From NCBI GenBank assembly GCA_945859605.1, contig OX243825.1, positions 1,624,326 to 1,688,325 of the forward strand: a stretch of 64,000 bases of DNA, in the 5' to 3' direction. This DNA comes from Lumbricus rubellus (lineage: Eukaryota > Annelida > Clitellata > Crassiclitellata > Lumbricidae). The position numbers and the translations under genes are program-made. A model generated the notes under the pieces. The model was not told the DNA's origin and ran no database searches. It saw only the letters and a program-made list of their open reading frames with translations. Each line of letters opens with the position of its first letter. Position 1 is the stretch's first letter. Shown piece after piece: positions 10,346 to 22,400 of the stretch.

Positions 10346-11480
10346 AATTCTTCGCCTACTCCACCCAATGCCATCCAAGTCGCTTCCCCAAACACTCAGT
10401 CCCACTCCGCCCCCAATCTTTCCCCTCACTGGATCGCTCAAGCACAGTCCGAGCGTCCACGAGAAGAATCCGGGTTTGAAACAAAGAAATTCTGCGTCGC
10501 CGCTTTGAAAATAAACCAAATACTTCACGACACACAATCGTTTCTTCAGATGATGGAATGCGTTTGGAGGGCATCCTCTTCAGCGAACAGAAGGATCTCT
10601 GAGTAGCTCCAACGGCGGTCATTGGACCTTATAAACAACGACTACTGTATACCGCCCGTGGTCGAGTATAATTGCTCCAAATCAGCTATAGCTTTTCTTA
10701 GAAAGGTGCAATATAAATTGAACGAAATGATACAAACCATGCCGATATACAGAAACACAATAGAGACATGTTTATTATATATTATACCTATTTATGTGAA
10801 CAGTCATCACATGCATAGTTTCATTGTACCGTGATGTAGTGACGACAGGATAAATGTCATAATATAATGCTACATGTAGGCTATACATGTAATTACTGCA
10901 GAAGCCCTGTATAATAGTGTGCGACGATATAGTGGTGTGGAGTAATGTGCTTAGTGCACATAGTGTTGCAGCGAGGTGCAATGCAGTGTGGTAGATACTG
11001 TGTAGTGTTCTGTTATGTAACTGTGACTAGTGTGTCGCGACACACCGGTTGAGAACGTAACACATTGTATTGTGGTACACATGCAGTGTATATAATTATA
11101 TAGGCTGACTGTTCTGCAAAGCAATACAACAACAGCTCAACACAATAAAACACCATCGAACATCAACGCAGCCACGCGAACTTTTCCTTTTCCACAGCGC
11201 CCCACACAAGTACCTCACGATGGCGCTCCATGACATCAACGACCATCCACCCGCCTCCCTCAGCCTCATCAGCAACAGCACCAACAACATCCTATAGGCC
11301 TCTAAATCGCGACGCAAACAGCAGGCCTTCCAAGTCGCTGTCGTCTCAAGTCTCAACATCCTCCCCCATCGCTAGTCGGCGCTGCACGCAGTGGACGACG
11401 ACGAGGAGGAGAAGGAAGGAGGAACTGTCCAGAATGCTGACGACGACTACTTCCGCCATAAAGCAATAGCGATTATTTCT
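10346..11480. other. dachshund intron 1, no feature recognised
   Basis: Mixed-composition unique sequence. No exon, transposon end or tandem repeat stands out. Confidence 0.4.
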
Positions 11481-11790
11481 AATTGTCGTCTCCCGATCGC
11501 ATTGGACGCCTATTTATATCCGGTATTTCCGCCAAATGTCCCGCAGTTAGACCGGCGAAAGATACATTTACGCCTGATTTATATAGCGCTCGACGGCGGA
11601 CACGTCGCGCGGAAACGACTCGTGGCAGATGTTTATACCATTTCATAATGGCGGTGTGGCTCGCTCGCACTGTCCCACCAACCAACCATCGCCTGCCTAC
11701 CGTATAATTCCGATGTGTCGCTATTAGGCGGTGAATTGTGGACTGCTGCGCAAGTTTCCTTTGGCGCGATCCACAGTAACACATTTATCT
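11480..11790. promoter_or_regulatory. CpG-rich unique block (candidate regulatory)
   Basis: High-complexity sequence with many CpGs and several ATTTATA(T)-type AT cores embedded in GC-rich context. It is bounded by ordinary AT-rich DNA. There is no coding pattern. Regulatory function is only an inference from composition. Confidence 0.2.
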
Positions 11791-12234
11791 TCGGCAATAG
11801 CTTTCATAGCGTCGCAATGACCCGTGTGTGCTCAGCGCGTATACGTTTGAAAACGGGTACGTGACTATTATAGACAGATTGTACTGGAGTAGATTAGAAT
11901 TAGTCGGAATAAAATAGATTGTACTAATATGTTTGCATAGGATATTATGACATGATCAAACAATGTCACGCATTATTGGATTTGGTGAATGCCTGCAATA
12001 TGCGTTGTATTGCTTGATTCTATAACCTACTATTATAGGCTAATAGAACATAATTATACTACATAATGTTCTAATGTACTTTGTTTTAAATAATTCTAAC
12101 CTATTCATTACAATCCGCTTTATTCCAACCAATTCTAATAAATTTCACTACATTCTTGTTTGCTCCATAAAAAGCTACTACGTTCTAATAATTTTGCGTA
12201 GGCTAGTTCTGTCCATTTTATTGTAATAATATAT
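11791..12234. other. AT-rich intronic sequence, no feature
   Basis: AT-rich DNA with no recognisable exon or mobile element. Confidence 0.4.
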
Positions 12235-12560
12235 CTTCTCTTCTTCTTCTTTCTTTCTCCTCCGTCAGGTATTCGCCGACGATGAGGCTCTAACAAAACT
12301 TCTCCATTTCGGCCGGTCTCTTGCGAGTTCTATTGCCTTTCCCAGCTCCATGCCTCTGTCTTCTATGTCCTCCAGTACGTTGTCTATCCATTTCTTCTTC
12401 GGTCGTCCTCTGCTCCTCGTTCCCTCCACTTCTCCGTGCAGCGCTTTTGCCGGCATTCTTCCGCTCTCCATCCTGATCACATGTCCATACCATGTTCATT
12501 TTGTTAGAGTTTCTAGGTCTCTTGCCAGGCGGTGACCAGTCCTCTCCTGGTAGGGTAAGG
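12235..12560 (-). mobile_element. Non-LTR retrotransposon 3' end (LINE fragment)
   Basis: On the minus strand the frame (from about 12495) reads YGHVIRMESGRMP..., then SRGRPKKKWIDNV, DIEDRGMEL and ARDRPKWR, and then stops. This is the characteristic C-terminal tail of non-LTR retrotransposon ORF2 proteins ('GRP..RW.D.. ARDR..WR'). Past the stop the strand becomes a GAAGAAGAAG-type tail (12235-12265). Sequence upstream to ~12835 may belong to the same element, but its frame is broken. The copy is 5'-truncated and inactive. Confidence 0.65.
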
Positions 12561-12839
12561 AGATCGTTGGGCCATTTTGGCCTCATCCGGTCTAAGGTGT
12601 CCTTCCAACACCTGCCTCCTGCGTTGGCCAGCACTTTCAGGGTTCCCGGTGAGCCTGTCCACCTCGCGTAACGCCCTATAGGTGGTACTTCGACCGAAGT
12701 CTTCACCACTGATGGCATATAGCCTCACCGGGTTATCCCCTATACTTGGCTGTTCACCCTCCCACCGCGGTGAGGTGCAGGTAGGACTTTGTAATATATG
12801 CTGGCATTGCTGGGCTATAATTATAATCCAATTCATTCT

Positions 12840-13020
12840 GTAGTCAATTCTGGTCTACTGAATTCCAATGTATGGTATTATATTACAATAAATTCCAATC
12901 AATGGATTGTCTTAATTCTTATTTTAGTTGTTGGTATAACATTTTATCGCATAGTAATTTCAGAAGATAACTGACTTGTAGGTCGATGTTTTGTAGTCGA
13001 TTCTACTGCGACTATACTGC
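12840..13020. other. Unique intronic DNA
   Basis: AT-rich sequence with no feature. Confidence 0.3.
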
Positions 13021-13021
13021 A

Positions 13022-13076
13022 ATGTAACCGTTACATTGTAACCGTTACAATGTAACCGTTACATTGTAACCGTTAT
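13022..13076. repeat. Four tandem palindromes containing TAACCGTTA
   Basis: TGTAACCGTTACA occurs four times in 55 bp with a period of about 14-17 bp. Each core TAACCGTTA is self-complementary and presents the Myb-type AAC(C/G)G word on both strands. Whether any factor binds it is unknown. Confidence 0.6.
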
Positions 13077-13079
13077 TGG

Positions 13080-14210
13080 ACAGAATTATTGTTGCTACAA
13101 ACGCAACAAGGTACAAGAGCAGCAGTTTAAAAGTCATGAAAAAAATGTCAAATGACTTAGTATAGCTAAGGAATGAATTGATGATTAAAACCTACAGAAA
13201 ATTAAGCGAGCGTTCAGCTATGAACATGCACCTTGGTACGAAATATCGATCGTTCCTGGTCGGTATAATGTGAAATCGTGAGAGCGAGGAAGGAACGAAG
13301 GGAAGAAGAAAGCATGGTGAAACTGAAGCATAATGTCAAATTTGAGGCTTTCGCTTTTCTATGCATGGAACTACACCATTGGATTGTGGATGACACCAAG
13401 TTGAAAGTTTGATCCATGCACAAACTTACTAAACATCTCAGAAGAAGTGCCAGCAGCAAACCCTAAAGACGCAACATGGAGCGCAGCATGGAGGCACACT
13501 ATTAATCATCAAATCGCATAGTAATTATGGTTAATAAATTTAACATCTTATTATAAGCTTATCTATATGCACACAAGTCCATCTATCCGCAAGTCCATCC
13601 GTAAATTTTCCCTTCTCCTTTCTTCCTCCTTTCTTCCTCCCTTCGTTCCTTTGTTCCTTCCTTCTTTCATTCATTCATTCTCACCCTTATTCCTTCCTTA
13701 TCTTCTCCAATCATTCTTTCTTTCCATCTATCCATCCATCCAAGCATCCTGAAATATTTTTTGATTGAAAGTTGTTCGTTTTTCTTAGTGTAATAAAATG
13801 CAACGATAATTACATTGGAGGTCGACAGCGTGGGCAAAAAATGTGCATACATGTAAGCATGTATGTTCAATTGTACATGTATAATACTTGTATATACTTA
13901 TATGTGTGTGTGTGCATGCATGAATGTATGTGCTCGCTTGTACACTGTACAGTATATGTGTGTGTGCAATGCAGGTAAATGAATCAAGACACATTTATAT
14001 AGCACCCTATAAAGTATCTGATAAAAATGATAATAAAACCGGCTAATCTAATCTAATCTGAATTAAATTAATACGTCTACAGAAGGCATCAGGCATGAAA
14101 ATGTATTTGTTACTCGTCTCCTTCTCTAGCTGGTCATCCCTCCAAACATCCATCCATCCATTGATTCATTCACAGATAACCATGGCTATACACTAAAACA
14201 GTCGGCTCAG
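13080..14210. other. dachshund intron 1, minor simple repeats only
   Basis: 13610-13745 is TTCC/TTCATTC-rich and 13905-13970 is TG-rich. A short 'tttatatagcaccctata' repeat-tail relic lies at 13993. No exon was found. Confidence 0.4.
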
Positions 14211-14234
14211 CAGATTCAAGTCTGGCGACACAAC

Positions 14235-14450
14235 TGCTCTCCGTCTCCGTCTCTGCCTCTGTCTTTGTATTCGCCTGCCTGTCTCTCTGTCTGTCTGTCT
14301 GTATGTCTGTCTGTCTGTCTCTCTCTGGTTTCTCTATCTTTGTGATTGTCTCTCTGTGTGTCTCTGTCTTTGTCTCTATCACTGTATATCTGTCTCTCTG
14401 TCTCTATGTCCCTCTACCTCTCCGTATCTATCTCTCTCTTTTCTCTCTTG
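14235..14450. repeat. TCTGTCTC polypyrimidine microsatellite
   Basis: Tandem CTGT/CTCT units close to the dachshund exon 1 donor, pyrimidine-rich on the plus strand. Confidence 0.8.
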
Positions 14451-14572
14451 GAGTGACGATAATATAAATTTGCAATTATCACTACATGTGCAGCTGTGCA
14501 CCACGAAGGAATTCCCGCCACACAAGCTCACGTCGTCCTAATCAAGAGGTGACCACCTAGTTTCCCGCTCAC

Positions 14573-15081
14573 CTGGAGTTGGTGCAATCGTCGTAGAGGA
14601 CATCGAACTCCCTCGGTGAGATGAGCTTACACCTGTTAACACCTGGCTGGATGGCACCGAGCCCTCGCAGAATGCGAACCTGCTCCACGTTGCACACGAT
14701 CGGTGTGATGTCCAGTCTCTTCAGCTTCGTGTACACGGTGTGCAGTCCGCCAACTAGGTTCTTGAGGAAGAGATCGAAGGCCTGGGGCAGACAAATCAGC
14801 TCCCTCCCATCGACCTTGAAGGCGGCCACCTGGGCTCCGCGGTACTCGATCAGCTTGCAACCGCTGCCGTCCGGGTTGGACGCGGCTCCAGGGTGTTGGA
14901 AGCAGTAGACGGGTTTGTCCATTGGTTGCGACGAGAGGAGGGAGGCTGAGGACAGGGAGAAGTTCGGTGGACTTCTGACCGGGGTTCGTGGAGATGGATG
15001 AGCTGGAAGGAGCTTGGAGTGATGACCGAGGTGAGAAGCCATTTCCTGGACTGAGAGCATCGGACCCTGGAGATTGGCCAT
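14573..15081 (-). CDS. dach: Dachshund homologue, exon 1 (start, Ski/Sno/Dac N-terminal domain)
   Basis: Starts at ATG 15081 in a good context (GCCATGG) with an in-frame TGA three codons upstream. Ends at donor TCCAG|GTGAGC in phase 2. It encodes 169 residues plus a split codon. Residues ~74-166 are a near-textbook Dachshund box N / Ski-Sno domain: RGAQVAAFKVDGRELICLPQ, then AFDLFLKNLVGGLHTVYTKL, NVEQVRILRGLGAIQPGVNR and LYDDCTN. Dachshund proteins are nuclear transcription co-regulators of the Six-Eya-Dach network, and this domain contacts DNA and partner proteins. The Ser/Pro-rich leader (1-73) is unremarkable. The exon ends directly after the domain, and RPGRPPKR opens the next exon. Confidence 0.97.
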
Positions 15082-15860
15082 GGCTTTTCAATCGTTCAGC
15101 TACGCTCCTTCGATTCAATTTATTGTGCTGGATATTGCAATTTCCAGCAATCCTTAGGCTATGGCTTAGGCTGTTTTCCTAACTTAACACACTTTCACTT
15201 GTTCAGAAGTCAAAGACCTATGATCAAAGTCGTTTCAGAGTTAGAAAACATAGATTTAAAACCGGTTCACTGTTTCGGAATCTGTGTTTCTAAAGGCGCT
15301 TCAGCTTTAGAATCGTAGACTTATAGGCTTACTGACTAAATGTTTCGGATGTCGTGTAGCCTACTAATAATATTATAGGCCTACTAGAGTTTAACCGCTT
15401 TAGTGTGTTAATCTGTAGCTAGCGTTGCAAATCCTAAAAGGAACCCTGATCTAATCGTAATCGTAATCTCCAAATTTATACAGCGCCACTCGAAAACCAA
15501 GCGCAGGGCACCAGCTTATTCACGAGCGGTTACCTCAGTAAATGATACTCGTCAATGCAAAAGCGTCGGCATGCATGCAACAACAAGGACAGCTTCCTCG
15601 AAACGTTCTGTCAGTTTTATTGGCCGGACGCCTCAATATTCCCCGAACACCCGCCCGCCGCCGTTGCCCTGCCGCCCGCGACCACCGCATCGTCGCCTGG
15701 TCAGCCCGGTCGGTCGCCCGCCAATCGTCGGCCGTGGCAACACCCACTGCGCCCGGGAAGAGAGGGACCGTTGAGCCGGACCAGTCGGAGACAAAACGTC
15801 GGTCAAAATAAACGGGAATGCGTCTGCCATCGCGTGTCATCGCTTTGTGGATGAATGAGA
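15082..15860 (-). promoter_or_regulatory. Region upstream of dachshund start (candidate 5' UTR/promoter)
   Basis: 15082-15535 is ordinary AT-rich sequence. 15540-15850 is a CpG-rich, non-repetitive block 0.45-0.77 kb upstream of the start codon, with CCAAT-type words on both strands (ATTGGCC, GCCAATCG). I see no convincing TATA box. This is the natural place for the promoter or 5' UTR, but the start site cannot be placed from sequence alone. Confidence 0.3.
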
Positions 15861-16049
15861 CAATGGCTGCTGCTGCTTCTACTGCTGCGGTGCCATGTCT
15901 GGTGTGATACGGAGGAGGATGCGGCGGTGATGCTGGTGGGATGGTAGGATGCGGGGCGTGGTCAGTAGAGTGCGTGAGTAAGTGAGTGAATTTTCTCTGA
16001 GTACAAGTGGAGTGAGGGTGACTGGATTTTATCAGAGAGGTAGAAGGAC

Positions 16050-16209
16050 TCGTTGACTTATTGATTGATTGATTGATTGATTGAGTGGCCGATTTATTGA
16101 TTGGCTGATTGATTGATTGATTGATTGGCTGGTTGACTGATGGACTGACGGATTGATTGATGGATTGATTGATGGATTTATTGACTGATTGGCCAATTTA
16201 TTGATTGGC

Positions 16210-16240
<31 letters not shown>

Positions 16241-16260
16241 GTTGGTGGGTGGGTGGGTTG
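16050..16260. repeat. (GATT)n microsatellite
   Basis: GATT and GGTT tetranucleotide repeats with interruptions. Confidence 0.85.
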
Positions 16261-16438
16261 GTTGGTTGGTTGATGTCGGCTGTGTGGGTTGATGAGTGAG
16301 TGAGTCCGTGAGTCAATCAGCTATAGCCAGACAGTCGGTCAATCAGCCAGCCATCGGTGTTCGAGTTTATTTAGCCTACCACAGAGTCGTTGTGTATTTG
16401 TTTGGATATGCATCGATTTATACGCAACTCTTTCTTGT

Positions 16439-16439
16439 A

Positions 16440-16516
<77 letters not shown>

Positions 16517-16520
16517 GCCT
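16439..16520. repeat. (CTGT)n microsatellite, ~19 copies
   Basis: A nearly perfect tetranucleotide run. Confidence 0.95.
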
Positions 16521-16651
16521 GCCTGTATTTATGTCCGTCTATTATATCTGCCTTTATGTCAGTATGTATGTCTCATTTTCCTTCAGTATGCCTCTCTGTC
16601 TGTCTGTATGTCTCTATATAGGCATGTCTGCCTGTCTGACTGTGTGTCTAC

Positions 16652-16795
<144 letters not shown>

Positions 16796-17069
16796 TGTTT
16801 CCGGGAAGTCGTATATCAGACCGTCTATACATAATTTACAATTTCATTATCGTCCGGTTGTACAAAAAAAACCGTCGAGCAAATGTGCAACTGTTGTGTG
16901 TTGTTGTTGTTGCAGAGGTTGCGATAACAGTGCAACAAAAGTGACAACGTTGTATCAGACATTATTGACATTTAATTGATATATTGATATAAGTTCACTA
17001 CTGATAGCAAAGTGATGGCACGTCCGTCCTTTCATAGGTTGTATTTGAATTCAATTGCTCGTAAGACAT

Positions 17070-17205
17070 CCAGTCAGTCAGTCAGTCAGTCAGTCAGTCA
17101 GTCAGTCAGTCAGTCAGTCAGTCAGTCAGTCAGTCAGTCAGTCAGTCAGTCATTCAAGTCAGTCAGTCAGTCAGTCAATCAGTCAGTCAGTCAGTTAGTC
17201 AGTCT
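17070..17205. repeat. (AGTC)n microsatellite
   Basis: CAGT tetranucleotide repeats with a few interruptions. Confidence 0.95.
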
Positions 17206-17639
17206 GCAGTAAGTGTGTCAGTCAGACATTCAAATACATTATGACAGCGATATACTGCATGCTACTGCCACTACTACTACTACAACTACAACGGCTATTG
17301 GAACTGCTGCTGCTGCTATGCTACTGTTACTTTTGCAATTACAACTGCTAGGAATAATAAGATACTATAAAAATATGATCATCGTTCTCAAAATGACTAT
17401 TTGTATGATGTATCATCATCATCATCATCAGCATCAGCAACACCACCACTATCATCATCAACCCCCTCGTGATTCCGCCAATTATCTCTCCTTCTCTCTC
17501 CCTCTCACCTCTTACCTATCCCTCTCCCTTCTCCTCCTTATCCTCTCTCTTTCCGAGAATTCGTCCCTCCACCCCTCACCCACCACCATCCTCCCCTAAA
17601 GAGCCCAAAGCGGCCGGGGGCGGGGGAAAACCTGATCCG

Positions 17640-18110
17640 CTTCAGCAGGGGCATAAATTCCCCGCTTGGGGGCGCTTATCGCAAACGACGATCATACCAC
17701 AGTCATATTTTATAGACAGGCAAGCAGAGAGACGAAGAGACGGAAAGGAAATCGACGAGATTAACAGAGGCTAATTTATAGACGATTCGTCGGCCCGACG
17801 CAAATTGCAATCGGTAATCTTCGGCTGTCTTCGTCGGCCACCGGCGAACATTGAGTCGTATTAACGAATGACTGAGGGGCCATTGTGACAGATCGCCCCC
17901 GGCCCTTTAAGAAACGCAGTCCGGCGATTTCCGGAATGACTGTCTCCCTGTCGGTTTGCGTGTCTGCGTGTGTTTTGCTGCGCGTACGCGTGCGTGCGAT
18001 CGTTCGCTTTCCGAAACCTGCTGCACGGCAACGTTCGTGGAATATTAATTGTTTTATTTAGAGAAATATAATCGCAGGAAGCCACGAAATTGCCATTAAC
18101 TCTTTATTTA
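17640..18110. promoter_or_regulatory. High-complexity block upstream of dachshund (candidate regulatory)
   Basis: This is the longest repeat-free CpG-containing block in the intergenic interval, about 2.6-3.0 kb upstream of the dachshund start. It carries AT cores such as ATTAATTGTTTTAT and TTTATTTATAAG flanked by CpG-rich sequence. It has no coding pattern. The retrotransposon inserted about 0.5 kb beyond it. Confidence 0.25.
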
Positions 18111-18563
18111 TAAGAGAATCGTCTTTATGCAGGAGTATTAGCAGGTAATGTGTATGTGAAGCGCGTCGAATCTGTTGGAGAGGCGCTATATAAAATCGAG
18201 GCTATGATTCTTATTATGAGATTGGATTGTCGTTTTATGAGTCGTTTCTGTGAGACGGTGATAGCCTGCAGTGGAAAATCTCAACTTTAACGATTTAATT
18301 TGTTGATTCATTTTCAGCTGTAATTCCCGCAAGTTCAGAAATTCTCGATCTACCAAAGAAATAGGCCTAATACCAAGACTCATCAAAGATTTTTTAAATA
18401 TTATTATTCCAATAATTATATTCATCGCTTTAACTGTGTGGCTTTTAGGGGTAGGCCTACTTTTTCCAACTTGGACCTTCACGAATAGAGTCCATCCAAT
18501 GCAAGTCTGATTTTTTCGAGAGTGAAGTTCCTGAGGGATCATGTAATATGTTTACCTCGGAGC

Positions 18564-18599
18564 CTAATAAAAAAATATTATTATTATTATTATTATTAA
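18564..18599. repeat. (ATT)n microsatellite at the retrotransposon insertion site
   Basis: An ATT run abuts the 5' LTR and resumes after the 3' LTR (25609-25650). Confidence 0.85.
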
Positions 18600-19109
18600 T
18601 GTAAGCTAATTTAATCAGTGCACGACGATTGTCGTACAGCGACGCAGGTAGGCCAACTGCAAATTGGCGCGCGGCGTCTGGACAGGTGATTGTCTGGACA
18701 GCGCGTGATGTCTAGACGAGCGTACGTTGAGTGTACAAGGAGGGATTGGAAGTGAAGAAGGAGTGTTGTGTGTTGAGAGCCGTTGAGATAGGCTGTATTA
18801 GTTGTTGTTGAGTTGCGATAGAGTAGACTGATGAAGGTAGTAGTCGTGTAGTTGTTATGATAACGCAAGTGTAGTCATTGTTGTGTTGTTGCTGATCGTT
18901 TTACTTTACATCGGATTTTGGAGTATAATAAGAAGACTTAAACACGTCGTCGTTGTTGGTTACAAAACAGTGAAAGTCTGTAGATTCTTTACCTAGCCAT
19001 TTAGCTAATGAAACAGTTATCTAGGGATAGGCCTATGCTACCACGAACTTAACGAAGAAGCTTCCGAAGAGACTGATAGGAGGAGGTGATCACAAGGAGG
19101 TTTATCACA
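18600..19109 (+). repeat. 5' LTR of copy 1
   Basis: 510 bp, begins TGTAAGCTAATTT and ends GGTTTATCACA (TGT...ACA ends). Matched almost perfectly by 25099-25608. Confidence 0.95.
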
Positions 19110-19111
19110 TT

Positions 19112-19129
19112 TGGTGACAGCGGTGGGAT
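19112..19129 (+). other. Primer-binding site (candidate)
   Basis: TGGTGACAGCGGTGGGAT starts two bases after the LTR. It has the TGG start expected for a complement to a tRNA 3' CCA end. The tRNA species is not determined. Confidence 0.7.
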
Positions 19130-19450
19130 AACGATCCAAGTTGCAGGAGAACGATCCTAGTTACGAACGGCGGGTCTACGTGCCAAGTTACGAACGGAGG
19201 GATTCTATCCAATCAACAGACGTTGCGGAGAAACGGACGCTGTGCATTTATCGAGGAGCCGAGCACACGGGAGAAGCAACGATACATCGAGCATCCGTAC
19301 GTCAGTGAGAAACGACAACACAACGACTACAAGGTAGAAAAACTTGCTTGTCTATTGAAGTGTGCATAAAGAATTGAAGTCAGTCAATTGCAAACATTTG
19401 AAGAGTAGCCTACTATTTATCGACTAGCATCAGTAAAGTAAAGAAGTAAG

Positions 19451-22400
19451 ATGGAGAAACTTACAGAGCAAAAGCAAGCGACTATTAAGAAGATGGCTTC
19501 CGAAAGAATAATAAAATTATTAATCGAAGCAGGTTTAGATGCAGAAGAAGTCGGACAGATGTCGAGGGAAAGTTTGATGAGAAATTTAGCCGAGGTTTGG
19601 GCTAAGAAAGAAGAAGAAGAAGGTGCTGTCGGAGGCGCTGCGGAGAAGCCAGTTGAGAAGCCACAGCCACCTATGTCTATAGAGGCGTTGCTACAACTCA
19701 TGATGATGAGTAGACAGGAAGAGAAAGAACGTCGCCAAGAAGAGAAGGAGAAAAAAGAGCGGCGCAGGCAAGAGGAGAACGAGAAAGAAGAACAACGTAG
19801 ACACGAGGAAAAGGAGAAAGAAGAGCGGCGCAGGCAAAAGGAGAAAGAGCGTAAACAAGAAGAGAAAGAGCGTAAACAAGAAAAGAAAGAGAAAGAAGAG
19901 CAGCGCAGACAGGAAGAGAAAGAATTGCGACAACAAGAGATAGACATGCAGAAGCAGCAGTTCCAGATGCAATTAGAACAAATGAGAATAGATCGTGACG
20001 AAGCAGAACGACGAAGAATGGAGTTAATGATAGAATACGAAAAAGCAAGAAAAAGCGATGAAGAAATACGAAAACAGCAGATCGAAGACAAAAAGGCTCG
20101 TGAGGAAGAAAAGGAGAAGATGCGTTTACAAGAACTGGAGAGAGCAGAAGAAATTCGTCAGGAAGAATTGCAAGCTGAAAAAGACAGTTTGGAAAAAGCA
20201 GAAAGAGAAAGAGAAGAGCAGATGCAGTTAGAACAAAAGAAACTTGCTATCAAGGAGGCTCAACTTAAAGAAATGGCTAGTGAAAAGGAAGAACGCAGAA
20301 AGCAGTTAGAACTATTACAACAGAAGATAGAACAGGAAGAACTGCGGAGAATCGAAGATCAAGATCGACTGAAGAAGAGAGACGAAGATGATCGTAAGAG
20401 CCGAGAAGTGTCAGAACAGATTAGACTCAGAGAAAGTGAGACAATGGTGTCCAAGATTAAGAAGATAGGTGATGCAATGAAGCATGTGCTACCTACGATG
20501 CCGTATGATATGATGGAAGTGCCATTATATTTTGAAACAGTTGAAAATGCAGTCAATAGCTTCGCTGTGGAAAAGCAGTACTGGGTGAAATTGTTGTTGC
20601 CATTGATGACCCCGAGAGCGCGAACGGTATTGAATCGATTGTCATTTGAGAATTTAGATAAATACGATGCAGTGAAAGAGCATTTGTTGAAGGAATTCAA
20701 GTTAACAGCTCGTGAGTACAGGTCAAGGTTTGCAGATGCCAAGAAGACAGCCGAAGAAACGTATACGATGTTCACGGCTAGGCTGAAGAACCTGTTGAAT
20801 TATTATGTCCGGAGTAGACGAGTGGGCAAAGACTACGAGAAGCTGTTTGATTTGTTAGTGGCGGATAAGCTGAAAGAATGTTTACCACCAGGTCCACTGC
20901 AGTTTGTCTTAGCAAAAGAGGGCACAGAATGCTTGGAAGCTAGTAATGTTGCAGACCTCGCAGACATACATGTAAACAATCGGATTGGTGTGATGTTCCA
21001 AGACAAACCGAAATTTGAAGCATGGGGAAATAGCTCAAAGCCATTCAAGTGGAACAAGGATAGCAAAGACACCGGAAGCCAAGCCAAGAGTAATGATGCA
21101 AAGAAAGATAATTATTCTGGAAAGCAGTATTGGCAAGATAAGAAAGAGTCAACGTGGGACAGACAAGCCTACAATCGAACTCCGCCGCTGGGACGCCCAA
21201 CAGAAAGTAATGCATCATACACACCGTACAACAAGTGGGAGAACAATGAGCAAAGAAGTTTTATAAAGAAACGTTGCCACAACTGTCATTCTGACAAACA
21301 CCTAATAAAACATTGCCAAGCACCAGGAGCGGCAAATCTGAGGAAGAACTTTAGCAGAAGTGCAGAAAATCTTCGAGTAAACCAGATACAAGTGATGAAT
21401 GCACCAGACCAGTTTGAAGAACCGGACGATCGTGAAACAGAAGTGAAGTCGGTAATGAAGTGTACGCCGCAGTTTACCATACAGAAAGAAGCGATAAAGA
21501 CTACTCCCATTGCAGAAATTTGTCGAGAAACAAAAAGTAAAGAGGAGTGTCAACGCATAAAGAAGATATCGTTGCAGCATGTAAATGTGGAGATACGTGG
21601 GACCGATGGTCAGCCTGTGCAAGTCGAGGCGTTGATTGACTCGGGGACCGAGATACCCGTAATCAACGAGGAACTACTGAGAGGAACGACAGTAGAAGAA
21701 ATCGGCAGAGTTCATTTGCAATGTGTAGCTGGAGAGCCGATTCCAGCTAAGTTGGTGAAAATCGAAGTGCGGATGAGCGGTCGTAACGAAGGAGCAGCTA
21801 CAGAGGACAGGACAATAAATATCGCGCCATATTTAACTTTAGTGTGTGCCAGCATTCCAGCGGATCTGTGCAAAGAAAACAGAGAAAAGTTCTTGCTACA
21901 TCCGGAGATAATTGCAGAATTGAAAGAGATTCCACCAGTGAGTGTATTGCAAGGGGAACTACAAGCGAATGTGACTACAAGAGCACAAAGTCGGAGAGCA
22001 GAAGTCGAAGGCGGAGAAGATGAAACGATAAACGAAAGTTCGCAAGAAGATGACATGGACAGCGAAGATGAACTCAGCATTCAAGATGACGAAAGAACAA
22101 CATCTGAGAACAATGAAACTGAAGAAGAGATGGCTGCATGTGAACGAAATGATAGTGAAGATTCCGAAAGCGATGCTGAACTGGAGACAAGTATGAGGGA
22201 CTTGTTCACAGAGAATTCGAACGATGAAAGACAGCTGGAAGATGCGAAGAAATTCGAGGAGCAGCAGAGAAATGACGAGTCACTGAAATCGTGGTGGAGG
22301 ATCGCTGAAGACAAAGGATCAGAGTTTAGCGTGGTGAATGGATTGATGTATAAGAAACATCAAATGCTGGATCAGCTAGTGTACCAGTTGGTGTTACCGA

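Noticed and set aside
14636..15118. Alternative 160-codon frame overlapping dachshund exon 1
   Set aside because: Out of frame with the strongly conserved Ski/Sno/Dac domain and has no similarity of its own.
19417..20091. Antisense Ser/Cys/Phe-rich open frames opposite gag
   Set aside because: Shadow of the Glu/Lys/Arg-rich coiled coil on the other strand.
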